Of a DNA stretch of 15,252 nt, positions 6,034 to 12,975 are shown in pieces (the first letter of the stretch is position 1; each line of letters begins with the position of its first letter). Under the pieces are notes generated by a model, which searched no databases, was not told the origin of the DNA, and saw nothing but the letters and a program-made list of their open reading frames with translations. Source of the stretch: Gemmatimonadota bacterium (GTDB lineage: Bacteria; Gemmatimonadota; Gemmatimonadetes; Gemmatimonadales; GWC2-71-9); contig QHUQ01000123.1 in NCBI GenBank assembly GCA_003221985.1, forward strand, positions 1-15,252, in the 5' to 3' direction. Made by a program: the position numbers and the translations under genes.

Positions 6034-6882
6034 GTGACGATAGAACCGCTAGTCCTGCTCGCCAACGCCGACAAGTGGCTGACGGAGTCGCTCGAGAGCG
6101 TGCTCACGCAAGGCGGCTATCGCGTGATCGTCACCGCCAAGCGGTCGCAGGTGCTCGACGTCGCGCGGCGCCAGCTTCCCGACGCCCTGCTGCTCGACAT
6201 GGCGCTCGAGCAGCGCACCACCGACAGCCTGGCGCTGTGCCGCGCGCTGCGCGCCGATCCCGCCATTTCCCGCGCGACGCCGATCATCCTCACGACCGCG
6301 GGGCCGGCGCTGCGCGCGCAACAGCTCGAAGCGCTGCGCGCCGGCGCGTGGGAGCTGCGCGGCGATCCGCTCGACGTGGAAGAGATGGTCCTGCGGCTCG
6401 GCGTCTACGTCCAGGGGAAGCTCGAAGTCGATCGCCTCGGCGCCGAGGGATTGGTCGACCGCGCGAGCGGGCTCTACAACGATGAGGGGATGGCGCGGCG
6501 CTCGGCGGAGCTGGCCGCCTTCACGACGCGCCAGGGCATGCCGCTCGCGTGCGCCGTCTTCCAACCCGTCGACGGCGTGCTCACCGCCGGCGGCGCGGAC
6601 CGGCTGGCGCAGGCGTTTCACCGCGCCGGACGCATCTCGGATGCGGTCGGCCGCACCGGCCCTGCGGAGTTCACGGTCTTTGCGCCCGCGACGGATGAAA
6701 CCGGCTTGGAAGGCCTGGTGCAACGGATCGGCGATGCGGTGGCACGCAGTGCTGCGGTGAAGTTGCGCGTCGGTACGAGTGCGACTCCCGCGCCCAGGCG
6801 CTCGTCCGCCACCAACCTCCAGGCGCCGCGACCAACCTCGACAACCGATTTACTCGCGCGCGCCCGCGACGCGTTGCACTAA
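6034..6882 (+). CDS. degenerate receiver plus degenerate GGDEF protein
   Basis: A 282-residue cytoplasmic protein. Residues 5-125 follow the CheY-like receiver fold: Asp13 near the first strand, Asp55 (LLLDMALEQ) at the phosphoacceptor position and Thr87/88 after PIIL. The conserved Lys of the last strand is missing (ELRGDPLD where LPKPFD is typical). Residues 138-250 match a GGDEF domain start (DRASGLYNDEG, GGADRLAQAF, SDAVGRTGPAEF), but the catalytic GG(D/E)EF is reduced to TGPAEF, so diguanylate cyclase activity is unlikely. The C-terminal 30 residues are a Pro/Ser/Thr linker. Probably a signalling adaptor or nucleotide sensor. It starts at GTG without a ribosome site, nine bases from the divergent operon, and its stop overlaps the convergent kinase stop by four bases. 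Confidence 0.82.
   Translation: MTIEPLVLLANADKWLTESLESVLTQGGYRVIVTAKRSQVLDVARRQLPDALLLDMALEQRTTDSLALCRALRADPAISRATPIILTTAGPALRAQQLEALRAGAWELRGDPLDVEEMVLRLGVYVQGKLEVDRLGAEGLVDRASGLYNDEGMARRSAELAAFTTRQGMPLACAVFQPVDGVLTAGGADRLAQAFHRAGRISDAVGRTGPAEFTVFAPATDETGLEGLVQRIGDAVARSAAVKLRVGTSATPAPRRSSATNLQAPRPTSTTDLLARARDALH
6037..6065 (-). promoter_or_regulatory. candidate promoter for the LEA14-hflX-dehydrogenase operon
   Basis: On the minus strand, TTGGCG (6065-6060), a 17-bp spacer and TATCGT (6042-6037), 4/6 matches at each box. It sits inside the first codons of the divergent receiver gene. Transcription would start near 6030, almost at ATG 6024 or about 20 bases before ATG 6009. It faces and nearly abuts the opposite candidate promoter, so the two would compete for polymerase. 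Confidence 0.3.
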
Positions 6883-8171
6883 CCGCTGCGGCGCTGCGGG
6901 CCGCTGCTACGAGGGGCGTGAGAGCCGCTGTTGCGCACCGGATGGACACTGCCCCCGCTCGCGCCGCTTCCTCCGGTCGCCCCGCTCGCCCCGCCCGCCC
7001 CGCCCGCCCCACTCGTCGCGTTGCGGCGCACGACCCGCGGCCCGGAGCGCCGCACTGAGCAGATCGGCAAGTCCAACTCGAAGAAGAACCGGGTGCCCCA
7101 CCCCGTGTGCGATTCGACCTTCAGCTCCGATTTCATCGCGCTGGCGAGCTTGCGGCAGATGGTGAGGCCGAGCCCGGTTTGGGAGAAGAGCTGGCCGCGC
7201 CGGCCCGACTCCTTGCGCAGCGGTTGAAACAGCGTGGTGATCTTGTCGGCCGGAATGCCCCGCCCGCTGTCGCGCACCGCGAACTCGATACGGTCGGGAA
7301 CGCCGGCGACCTCCTGCGCCACGATCTCGACGTAGCCCTCGTCGGTAAACTTGAGCGCGTTGGTCGTGAGATTGAGCAGGATGCGGCTGAGCGCGACCGG
7401 ATGGCCCAGCCGCTGGTCGCTGGGCGGGGCCAGGAGCCGCACGGTCAGGTGTTTTTCTTCCGCGATCGGCCGCACGATGTCGCGCACCGACTCGAGCATC
7501 GCGGTCACCGAGAACGCCGACGGATCCTGCTCGACGAGCTGATCCCCGCCCTGGGTGAACTCGATGATGTCGCTCGCCACCGACGAGAGCCCGAGCGCCG
7601 CGGTGTAAATGAGCCCCAGCTGGCGCCGCTGCACTTCGTTCACCACGCCACTCTGGCCACGTTGCAGGGTCTCGGCGAGTACTAGGATGGACGTCAGCGG
7701 CGAGCGCAGATCGTGCGCGACGTCGGTGAGCAGCGCCACGCCGTCCGAGCCGGAAAGGTGCGAGGCGAATGACTGCGCCCAGGTGGGCTGAATCGCCACG
7801 CGCACCCGTTCGATGGACGTGAGCAAGGGCAACAGCTCCGAATCGGGAAAGCCGCCTGACCGCCATCCCTGCACGAGTGCCGCCCGCAGCAGCTCGAGCA
7901 GCCGCCTCCCCAGCCCCGTGTGCAGCCGCGAGTCGAGCTTCAGCGTCTCCTTGTCGGCAGCCTCGTGGATGGTGGTGACGAGCAGATCGAGCAGCTCCGC
8001 AGCCTCGGCGGCGGTCGTCGAGCGCGGGCGCTGGACCCACTGCCCGAGAATCGTGCGGGTCGCGCCGCGCAGCGCCCGGCACGGCACGCAGCGGTCATCG
8101 CCACCCGGATGCAGACGGTCGGAATTCGCGGCGGCATTGAGAAACGGAATCGGACTGTTACGTGGTGACAT
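6879..8171 (-). CDS. soluble histidine kinase with Gly-rich tail (kinase 1)
   Basis: A 430-residue sensor kinase with no membrane helices. Residues about 50-145 are an undefined helical sensor region; the dimerisation/phosphoacceptor helix carries His153 (VAHDLRSPLTSI); the ATPase domain has the N box (ILLNLTTNALKFTDEG, 264-279), G1 (RDSGRGIP, 300-307) and G2 (QTGLGLTICRKL, 331-342). It autophosphorylates with ATP and passes phosphate to a response regulator, most likely the NarL-type protein encoded just upstream (82 bp gap, same strand). The first 35 residues hold a CVPC motif (28-31). The last 60 residues are a low-complexity Gly/Ala/Ser then Arg/Ser tail encoded by 9-bp periodic DNA (6948-7019). 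It is paralogous to the kinase at 12976, with matching W-R-G and ERVR segments before the His box. Confidence 0.9.
   Translation of the reverse strand: MSPRNSPIPFLNAAANSDRLHPGGDDRCVPCRALRGATRTILGQWVQRPRSTTAAEAAELLDLLVTTIHEAADKETLKLDSRLHTGLGRRLLELLRAALVQGWRSGGFPDSELLPLLTSIERVRVAIQPTWAQSFASHLSGSDGVALLTDVAHDLRSPLTSILVLAETLQRGQSGVVNEVQRRQLGLIYTAALGLSSVASDIIEFTQGGDQLVEQDPSAFSVTAMLESVRDIVRPIAEEKHLTVRLLAPPSDQRLGHPVALSRILLNLTTNALKFTDEGYVEIVAQEVAGVPDRIEFAVRDSGRGIPADKITTLFQPLRKESGRRGQLFSQTGLGLTICRKLASAMKSELKVESHTGWGTRFFFELDLPICSVRRSGPRVVRRNATSGAGGAGGASGATGGSGASGGSVHPVRNSGSHAPRSSGPQRRSG
6948..7019 (-). repeat. 9-bp periodic repeat in the kinase 1 tail
   Basis: Eight 9-bp units on the plus strand, most regular as GCTCGCCCC, GCCCGCCCC, GCCCGCCCC (6984-7010), decaying on both sides. 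They encode a Gly-Ala/Ser-Gly tail with three-residue periodicity. Nine is a multiple of three, so copy changes would keep the frame. Confidence 0.65.
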
Positions 8172-8253
8172 TCCGGCGCTTTGGAGGAACGGGATGTATG
8201 TACCCTAGGAGACTCACCAGGTTTCCCTCGGCTTTACCTTACGTCCGGCTCCG

Positions 8254-8916
8254 TCAGGGGGCAATCCATCCCTTGCGAAGCGCATAGCGCACCAGATTCG
8301 CGGTGTCGTGCACGTTCAACTTCTTCATCAGGCGGCCGCGATGAAACTCCGCTGTTTTCACACTGATCGCGAGCACGGTTGCAATTTGCTTCGTTGACTT
8401 CCCTTCTCCCACCAGTTGCAGCACTTGCCGTTCGCGCGGCGTCAGCTGCGAGGGAGCATCGCTCTCCGGTGTCGCGCAGGCGTCGACGATGGCCTGGGAG
8501 GCTCCGGGGGAGACGTACAGTCGCCCTTCGCGCACCTCCGCAATCGCGCGCACCAGGTCGTCGCTTCCCTGGCTCTTTTGCACGAAGCCTTTGACTCCGA
8601 CTTTCAGGGCCTCCCGCACAAAGCGCGTATCATCGAGACCCGATAACAGGATGACAGGACACGCGGGCGCGATCCTGGCGATCTCCCGCGCCGCTTCCAC
8701 GCCATTCAGCACGGGCATGGCGACATCGAGCACGACCACGTCCGGATTCAGGCGTTGCACGGCGTCCACCGCGGCGCGGCCATCCCCTTCGTCCGCCACG
8801 ACTTGCACGCCTCGCCGCTCGAGCAGCGCCTTCAAGGCCTGCCGCAGCACGAGATGGTCATCCGCCAGCACCAGGCGGACGGGCGTGGCTTCCGAAGCGG
8901 AAGACATCGGTTCCAA
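8254..8916 (-). CDS. NarL/FixJ-type response regulator with LuxR HTH
   Basis: A 220-residue regulator. The N-terminal receiver has DD (19-20), phosphoacceptor Asp64 (VVLDVAMPVLNG), Ser92 after VILL and Lys114 (VQKS), so it looks phosphorylatable. The C-terminal LuxR helix-turn-helix runs from about 158 to 215 (LTPRERQVLQLVGEGKSTKQ ... VKTAEFHRGRLMKKLNVHD). It binds DNA as a phosphorylation-driven dimer and usually activates sigma-70 promoters. Start is uncertain: TTG 8916 has AGGG nine bases upstream, ATG 8907 has a closer GGA; they differ by three residues. It begins 30-39 bases after the glmS stop and is followed by kinase 1, so glmS, regulator and kinase may share a transcript; the kinase is its likely partner. 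Confidence 0.9.
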   Translation of the reverse strand: MEPMSSASEATPVRLVLADDHLVLRQALKALLERRGVQVVADEGDGRAAVDAVQRLNPDVVVLDVAMPVLNGVEAAREIARIAPACPVILLSGLDDTRFVREALKVGVKGFVQKSQGSDDLVRAIAEVREGRLYVSPGASQAIVDACATPESDAPSQLTPRERQVLQLVGEGKSTKQIATVLAISVKTAEFHRGRLMKKLNVHDTANLVRYALRKGWIAP

Positions 8917-8946
8917 TTTGGCGAGCCCTGGCGGCCTCGGCCAGAG

Positions 8947-10782
8947 CTATTCCACCGTAACGCTCTTTGCAAGATTGCGCGGTCGATCCACATCGCACCC
9001 ACGCAGTACCGCAATGTGGTACGCCAGCAGCTGCAGCGGGATCACCGTCAGGACGGGGGAAAGCAGCGGCAGCGTGCGTGGCACACGCAATTGATAGTCC
9101 ACGAGGCCGCGCAGCTCCCCGTTGCCCTGCGTGGTGATGGCCAGAATCCGGCCTCCCCGGGCGCGGACCTCGTGCATGTTCGACACGACCTTGTCGTACA
9201 CGGCGTCGTGCGGGGCGACGAAGACGACGGGCATCTGGGCATCGATCAGGGCGATGGGCCCGTGCTTCATCTCGGCGGCAGGATAGCCCTCGGCGTGGAT
9301 GTAGCTGATCTCTTTCAACTTCAGCGCCCCCTCGAGCGCCACCGGGAAGTTCACGCCGCGCCCGAGGTAGAGCGCGTGACTCGCCTCGGCCCACTGCTCC
9401 GCCACGGCTTTCACCGCGGGCTCCAGCTCGAGTGTCTCCGCGACGAGATCGGGGAGGCGGGTCAATTGGCAGATCAGGTCCCGCGCCGTTTCCGCCGCCA
9501 GGCCGCGCTGGCTGCCGAGATAGCCGCCCAGCAGCGCCAGCGCGACGATCTGGGAGGTGAACGCCTTCGTGGACGCGACCCCGATCTCCGGTCCCGCGTG
9601 CAGATAGATGCCCCCATCCGCTTCGCGCGCGATCGTGCTGCCCACGACGTTGACCAGCCCCACGACCCGGGATCCGTTCGCGCGCGCCGCGCGCATCGCT
9701 TCGAGGGTGTCGGCGGTTTCCCCTGATTGCGAGATGGCGATCGTGAGGCGGTTGCCGGGAATGGACGGACGTGGCTGGCGCCGATAGCGATACTCGGACG
9801 CGTATTCGACCGACACCGGGATGTCAGCCAGCTCCTCGATGATTTGGCGTCCCACGAGTCCCGCGTGCCATGACGTCCCGCACGCCACGATATTGATCCG
9901 TTTCAGATCGGCGCACTGTGCGGCGGTGAGGTTGAGGCCGTCGAGGCGCGCGACGCCGCCGTCGGTCTGCAGGCGGCCGCGCAACGTGCCGCGCACCGTA
10001 TCCGGCTGCTCGAGAATCTCCTTCAGCATGAAGTGGGCGTGGCCGCCGAGCTCGATGGCCTCGAGGTCCCAGCCGAGCGCGTCGACGGCGCGATCCTGGA
10101 CCCGTGACTTACGATCGATCACCTGGTACCCATGCGGCGTGAGCACCGCGATGTCGCCGTCGTTCAGATACACGACCGAGCGCGTATGCTCGAGAATGGC
10201 GGACGCGTCGGAGGCGACGAAATACTCGCGCTTGCCGACGCCGATGAGAACCGGGGAGCCCTGGCGCGCGACGACGATCTTGCCCGGCTCGTCGCTCGAG
10301 ATCACCGCCAGGCCGTAGGTGCCGACGACGTGCGCCAGCGCCCCGATCACCCGCTGTTCCAGCGACGCGCCTTCCGACACCTCGATCAGATGGGCCACGG
10401 TCTCGGTATCGGTGTCGCTGTCGAAGCAGTGGCCGCCACGCTCGAGCGCGGCCCGCAAGCCTTCGGCGTTCTCGATGATGCCGTTGTGCACGACGGCGAT
10501 GTCACCGCGGCAATCGCCATGGGGATGGGCATTGACCGTGTTGGGGACGCCGTGCGTCGCCCAGCGCGTGTGGGCGATCCCGGTGCGGCCGGAGACGGGC
10601 GCGTCCGTTAGCAGTGTCCCGAGCGCCGTGACCCGCCCAGCCAGTTTTCGTGTGGTGATGCGACCGCCTGTTTCCACCGCGATCCCGGCGGAGTCATAGC
10701 CGCGGTACTCCAGGCGGGCCAGCGCCTGGAGCAGGATGGCAGCCGCCTGGCGCTGACCGGTATACGCCACGATGCCGCACAT
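8947..10782 (-). CDS. glmS: glutamine-fructose-6-phosphate aminotransferase (isomerising)
   Basis: A 611-residue GlmS, close to the usual 609. It converts fructose-6-phosphate and glutamine to glucosamine-6-phosphate and glutamate, the first committed step to UDP-GlcNAc for peptidoglycan and lipopolysaccharide. The class II amidotransferase domain starts MCGIVAYTG with nucleophile Cys2, then RGYDSAGIA, HTRWATHG (Arg73) and VHNGIIEN. Two SIS domains follow with CGTSWHAG, SQSGETADTLEAMRA, LKLKEISYIHAEGYPAAEMK and the C-terminal NLAKSVTVE, whose Lys is the isomerase lysine. An in-frame extension upstream exists but is rejected because Cys must follow the initiator Met; GGGAGG lies ten bases upstream. 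No glmS ribozyme is evident: the start is only two bases after the zinc-ribbon gene stop, so translation is probably coupled to it. Confidence 0.97.
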   Translation of the reverse strand: MCGIVAYTGQRQAAAILLQALARLEYRGYDSAGIAVETGGRITTRKLAGRVTALGTLLTDAPVSGRTGIAHTRWATHGVPNTVNAHPHGDCRGDIAVVHNGIIENAEGLRAALERGGHCFDSDTDTETVAHLIEVSEGASLEQRVIGALAHVVGTYGLAVISSDEPGKIVVARQGSPVLIGVGKREYFVASDASAILEHTRSVVYLNDGDIAVLTPHGYQVIDRKSRVQDRAVDALGWDLEAIELGGHAHFMLKEILEQPDTVRGTLRGRLQTDGGVARLDGLNLTAAQCADLKRINIVACGTSWHAGLVGRQIIEELADIPVSVEYASEYRYRRQPRPSIPGNRLTIAISQSGETADTLEAMRAARANGSRVVGLVNVVGSTIAREADGGIYLHAGPEIGVASTKAFTSQIVALALLGGYLGSQRGLAAETARDLICQLTRLPDLVAETLELEPAVKAVAEQWAEASHALYLGRGVNFPVALEGALKLKEISYIHAEGYPAAEMKHGPIALIDAQMPVVFVAPHDAVYDKVVSNMHEVRARGGRILAITTQGNGELRGLVDYQLRVPRTLPLLSPVLTVIPLQLLAYHIAVLRGCDVDRPRNLAKSVTVE

Positions 10783-10784
10783 TC

Positions 10785-11069
10785 CTAGTGATCCTCCCAG
10801 CGGGGACGGCGTCCTTTTTTCTTCAGCAGCGGCTTGCGCGCCTTGCCGAGACCGAAGCGCGCCAGCTGCGACTGCTTGGCGCGCACGCGCACCGCCGTGT
10901 CCTCCGGACCAAGCAAGTGGCCACACCGCGAACACAATTGATCTCGCACTCGGGCCTCCCCGCTGCGAATCGGAATGATCGGGGCCCTGCGTCGCGTCCC
11001 GCCCCGCTCTGCCCCGGAGCCGCGGGGTCTTCCCCCTGATTCCTGTTCCTGACAAGCGCGACACATCAT
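10785..11069 (-). CDS. small zinc-ribbon-like basic protein
   Basis: A 94-residue protein with paired CxxC motifs, CRAC (3-6) and CSRC (46-49), suggesting a single four-cysteine zinc site with a long Arg/Gly-rich loop between the knuckles. The C-terminal third is strongly basic (RAKQSQLARFGLGKARKPLL, then KKKGRRPRWEDH), fitting nucleic-acid or ribosome binding. The start is ATG 11069 (a second ATG follows directly), chosen for the excellent GGGGGGAG ribosome site six bases upstream; a longer frame to 11252 lacks such support. Its stop is two bases from the glmS ATG and its last codons contain the glmS ribosome site, so the pair is coupled. I do not recognise the family; the function is unknown. 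Confidence 0.72.
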   Translation of the reverse strand: MMCRACQEQESGGRPRGSGAERGGTRRRAPIIPIRSGEARVRDQLCSRCGHLLGPEDTAVRVRAKQSQLARFGLGKARKPLLKKKGRRPRWEDH

Positions 11070-11389
11070 CCGCCGCTCCCCCCAATTCGCTGCAGTGCGC
11101 GGTCTCAAGTTTCGGGCCGTCCGCGCTGACGGAGAATCACGCGCGAGCAGCGGCATTGCTTGTGGTCGCGTTGCGGCAGACTCGTGTTTCTTACGCGGCA
11201 GGCCCACCATGTTGTATCGGTGCAACACCGTAAGAGCCGAGGGGTACTCCATGTCGCGACGCTGCTACAGTCCGGATGGAGAACGTGCCCGAAGTCCTTA
11301 TGCCGTTGGAGTTTTCAGCGTGGCTCGGTCCGTGCTTGGAACATTCCCGACTGTACGCAGAACCAGCAATCAACCGGGGGTACCGCCCG
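11070..11389. other. divergent intergenic region between the glmS operon and the NtrC-type regulator
   Basis: About 320 bp between the starts of divergent transcription units, so promoters for both should lie here. I see no convincing sigma-70 or sigma-54 promoter on either strand. Two overlapping dyads occur at 11210-11230: TGTTG-N8-CAACA (11210-11227) and CGGTG-CAA-CACCG (11218-11230), possible operator or hairpin. The plus-strand frame is open from ATG 11276, so 11276-11389 could be an N-terminal extension of the regulator instead of leader. Confidence 0.4.
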
Positions 11390-12940
11390 ATGCCGACACC
11401 TGCAACGCCCCATCGCGCCCCGCATTTCCACCCGACGACTCCAGGGGCCGCCGAAGTCATCGGCCTGCCGCCACTCAACGCGCAAATCAAGGCCGCCATC
11501 CGGTTCCTGATCGTCGATGACGACCGCACGCTGCGGGAGAGCTGCGCCAACCTGCTCCAGATCGATGGTTATCAGGTCACGGTGGCCGGCCGCGGCCAGG
11601 AGGCCCTGGAGCTGCTGCGCCATCGCCGCTTCGACATCGTCCTGCTCGATCTCTACATGAGCGACGTGTCGGGCTACGAGCTGCTGAAGGCGGCCCTCGA
11701 GACCGCGCCGGAGACGATGGTCATCATGATGACGGGCAACCCCAGCGTGGCCTCGAGCGTGGAGGCACTACGGCTCGGCGCGTGGGACTATCTGCCCAAG
11801 CCGTTTTCGGCGACGCACTTCCAGATCCTCATCGGGCGCGCCGTGCACACGGTGAGCGTCGCCAGCGACTCGAAGCAGCAGCAAGCGGATTTCGTCAAGG
11901 AGCACGGCAACAGCGATCGCGTGCAGGTGCTGGGCGTGGCGCCGATCTTCCGTCGCGCGATCGATCTGGCGCGCCGGGTGGCGCCCACCGACGCCTCCGT
12001 GTTCATCACCGGCGCGAGCGGCTCGGGCAAGGAATTGATCGCGCAGTTCATTCATGCCCACAGCCGCCGCAGTAGCAAGCCGCTCGTGGCGTTGAACTGC
12101 GCCGCGCTCCCCGAGGCGCTGCTCGAGTCGGAGATGTTCGGGCACGTCAAGGGGGCGTTCACCGGCGCCGTGCGCGACAAGGCCGGACTGCTCGAGACCG
12201 CGAATGGCGGTACGCTGTTTCTGGACGAGCTGCTCGAGATGTCCAAGCCGACGCAGGCCAAGCTGCTCCGCGTCATCCAGGATGGCGTCGTGCGACGGGT
12301 GGGCAGCGAAACGACGGACGCGGTCGTCAACGTGCGCTTCATCGCGGCGACGAACGGCGACCCCGAAGAGGCGGTCAAGTCGGGCACGTTGCGCGAGGAC
12401 CTGTATTACCGCTTGCGCGTCGTGCCGATCAATGTCCCGCGGCTGCAAAACCGGACGGAAGACATCCCGCTGCTCGCCAACCATTTCCTCAATTACTATT
12501 GGCATGCGCACCGGGGGGCGGAGCACGGGAACGCCGTCCCGACCCTGTCCGACAGCGCCGTGCGCGCCCTGCGGGCGCATTCCTGGCCGGGAAACGTGCG
12601 CGAGCTGCAGAATGTGATCGAGCATGCGGTCGTGCTGCTCGAGCCGGGCGCCGAGCTGCGGGCCGAGGACCTCCCCTTCAGCCCTGGCCAGTTTGGCGTC
12701 GAAGAGGCGGCTTCGCCTTCTGCCGCGGTCACGATGCCGCTCGAGGAGACCTATCACGTGGCGCGCGAGCGGCTACTGGCGGAATTCGAGCGCCGCTATC
12801 TCACCTGGCTGGTCGGGCAGGCCGACAACAACATCTCCCGCGCGGCGCGGATCGCGGCCGTGGACCGGACCACGTTGTATCGGCTGATGGAACGACATGG
12901 CCTGCAGCGCAGGCTGACGCAGACGACAGAGGACTCCTAG
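11390..12940 (+). CDS. NtrC-family sigma-54-dependent response regulator (activator 1)
   Basis: A 516-residue three-domain activator. Receiver: DDD (43-45), phosphoacceptor Asp87 (IVLLDLYMSD), Thr115 and Lys137 (YLPKPF). AAA+ domain: Walker A GASGSGKE (208-215), GAFTGA sigma-54 contact loop (255-260), Walker B GGTLFLDE (273-280), arginine region DLYYRLRV (337-344), and WPGNVRELQN (399-408). C-terminal Fis-type helix-turn-helix: ISRAARIAAVDRTTLYRLME (482-501). It hydrolyses ATP to open sigma-54 promoters. Start at ATG 11390 is preferred because the resulting 36-residue lead before the receiver is similar in length to that of the paralogue at 14254 and GGGGG lies nine bases upstream; ATG 11276 would add 38 unrelated residues. 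Kinase 2 follows 35 bp downstream and is its likely partner. Confidence 0.93.
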   Translation: MPTPATPHRAPHFHPTTPGAAEVIGLPPLNAQIKAAIRFLIVDDDRTLRESCANLLQIDGYQVTVAGRGQEALELLRHRRFDIVLLDLYMSDVSGYELLKAALETAPETMVIMMTGNPSVASSVEALRLGAWDYLPKPFSATHFQILIGRAVHTVSVASDSKQQQADFVKEHGNSDRVQVLGVAPIFRRAIDLARRVAPTDASVFITGASGSGKELIAQFIHAHSRRSSKPLVALNCAALPEALLESEMFGHVKGAFTGAVRDKAGLLETANGGTLFLDELLEMSKPTQAKLLRVIQDGVVRRVGSETTDAVVNVRFIAATNGDPEEAVKSGTLREDLYYRLRVVPINVPRLQNRTEDIPLLANHFLNYYWHAHRGAEHGNAVPTLSDSAVRALRAHSWPGNVRELQNVIEHAVVLLEPGAELRAEDLPFSPGQFGVEEAASPSAAVTMPLEETYHVARERLLAEFERRYLTWLVGQADNNISRAARIAAVDRTTLYRLMERHGLQRRLTQTTEDS

Positions 12941-12975
12941 CGGAACGGGAGGTTGACAAGCGTCTCGCGCCGGCG

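Noticed and set aside
8755..9726. Plus-strand open frame (323 residues) opposite glmS and the NarL-type gene
   Set aside because: Shadow frame rich in Arg, His and Gln spanning two certain genes on the other strand.
10783..10800. glmS ribozyme or riboswitch upstream of glmS
   Set aside because: Only two bases separate glmS from the upstream coding sequence, which leaves no room for the structured leader.
10783..11085. In-frame upstream extension of glmS (712 residues in total)
   Set aside because: GlmS needs Cys directly after the initiator Met; MCGIV begins at 10782 with a strong GGGAGG site. The extension is Arg/Gly-rich and covers another gene in a different frame.
11210..11230. Operator dyad TGTTG-N8-CAACA / CGGTG-CAA-CACCG
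   Set aside because: Short stems with no promoter nearby that I can support; mentioned only within the intergenic description.
11070..11252. Longer N-terminus for the zinc-ribbon protein
   Set aside because: No ribosome site or conserved-looking sequence; ATG 11069 has an ideal GGGGGGAG site six bases upstream.
12499..12975. In-frame upstream extension of kinase 2 over activator 1
   Set aside because: The translation is composition-driven Arg/Ala/Gly sequence lying over the conserved AAA+ and HTH region of activator 1 in another frame.
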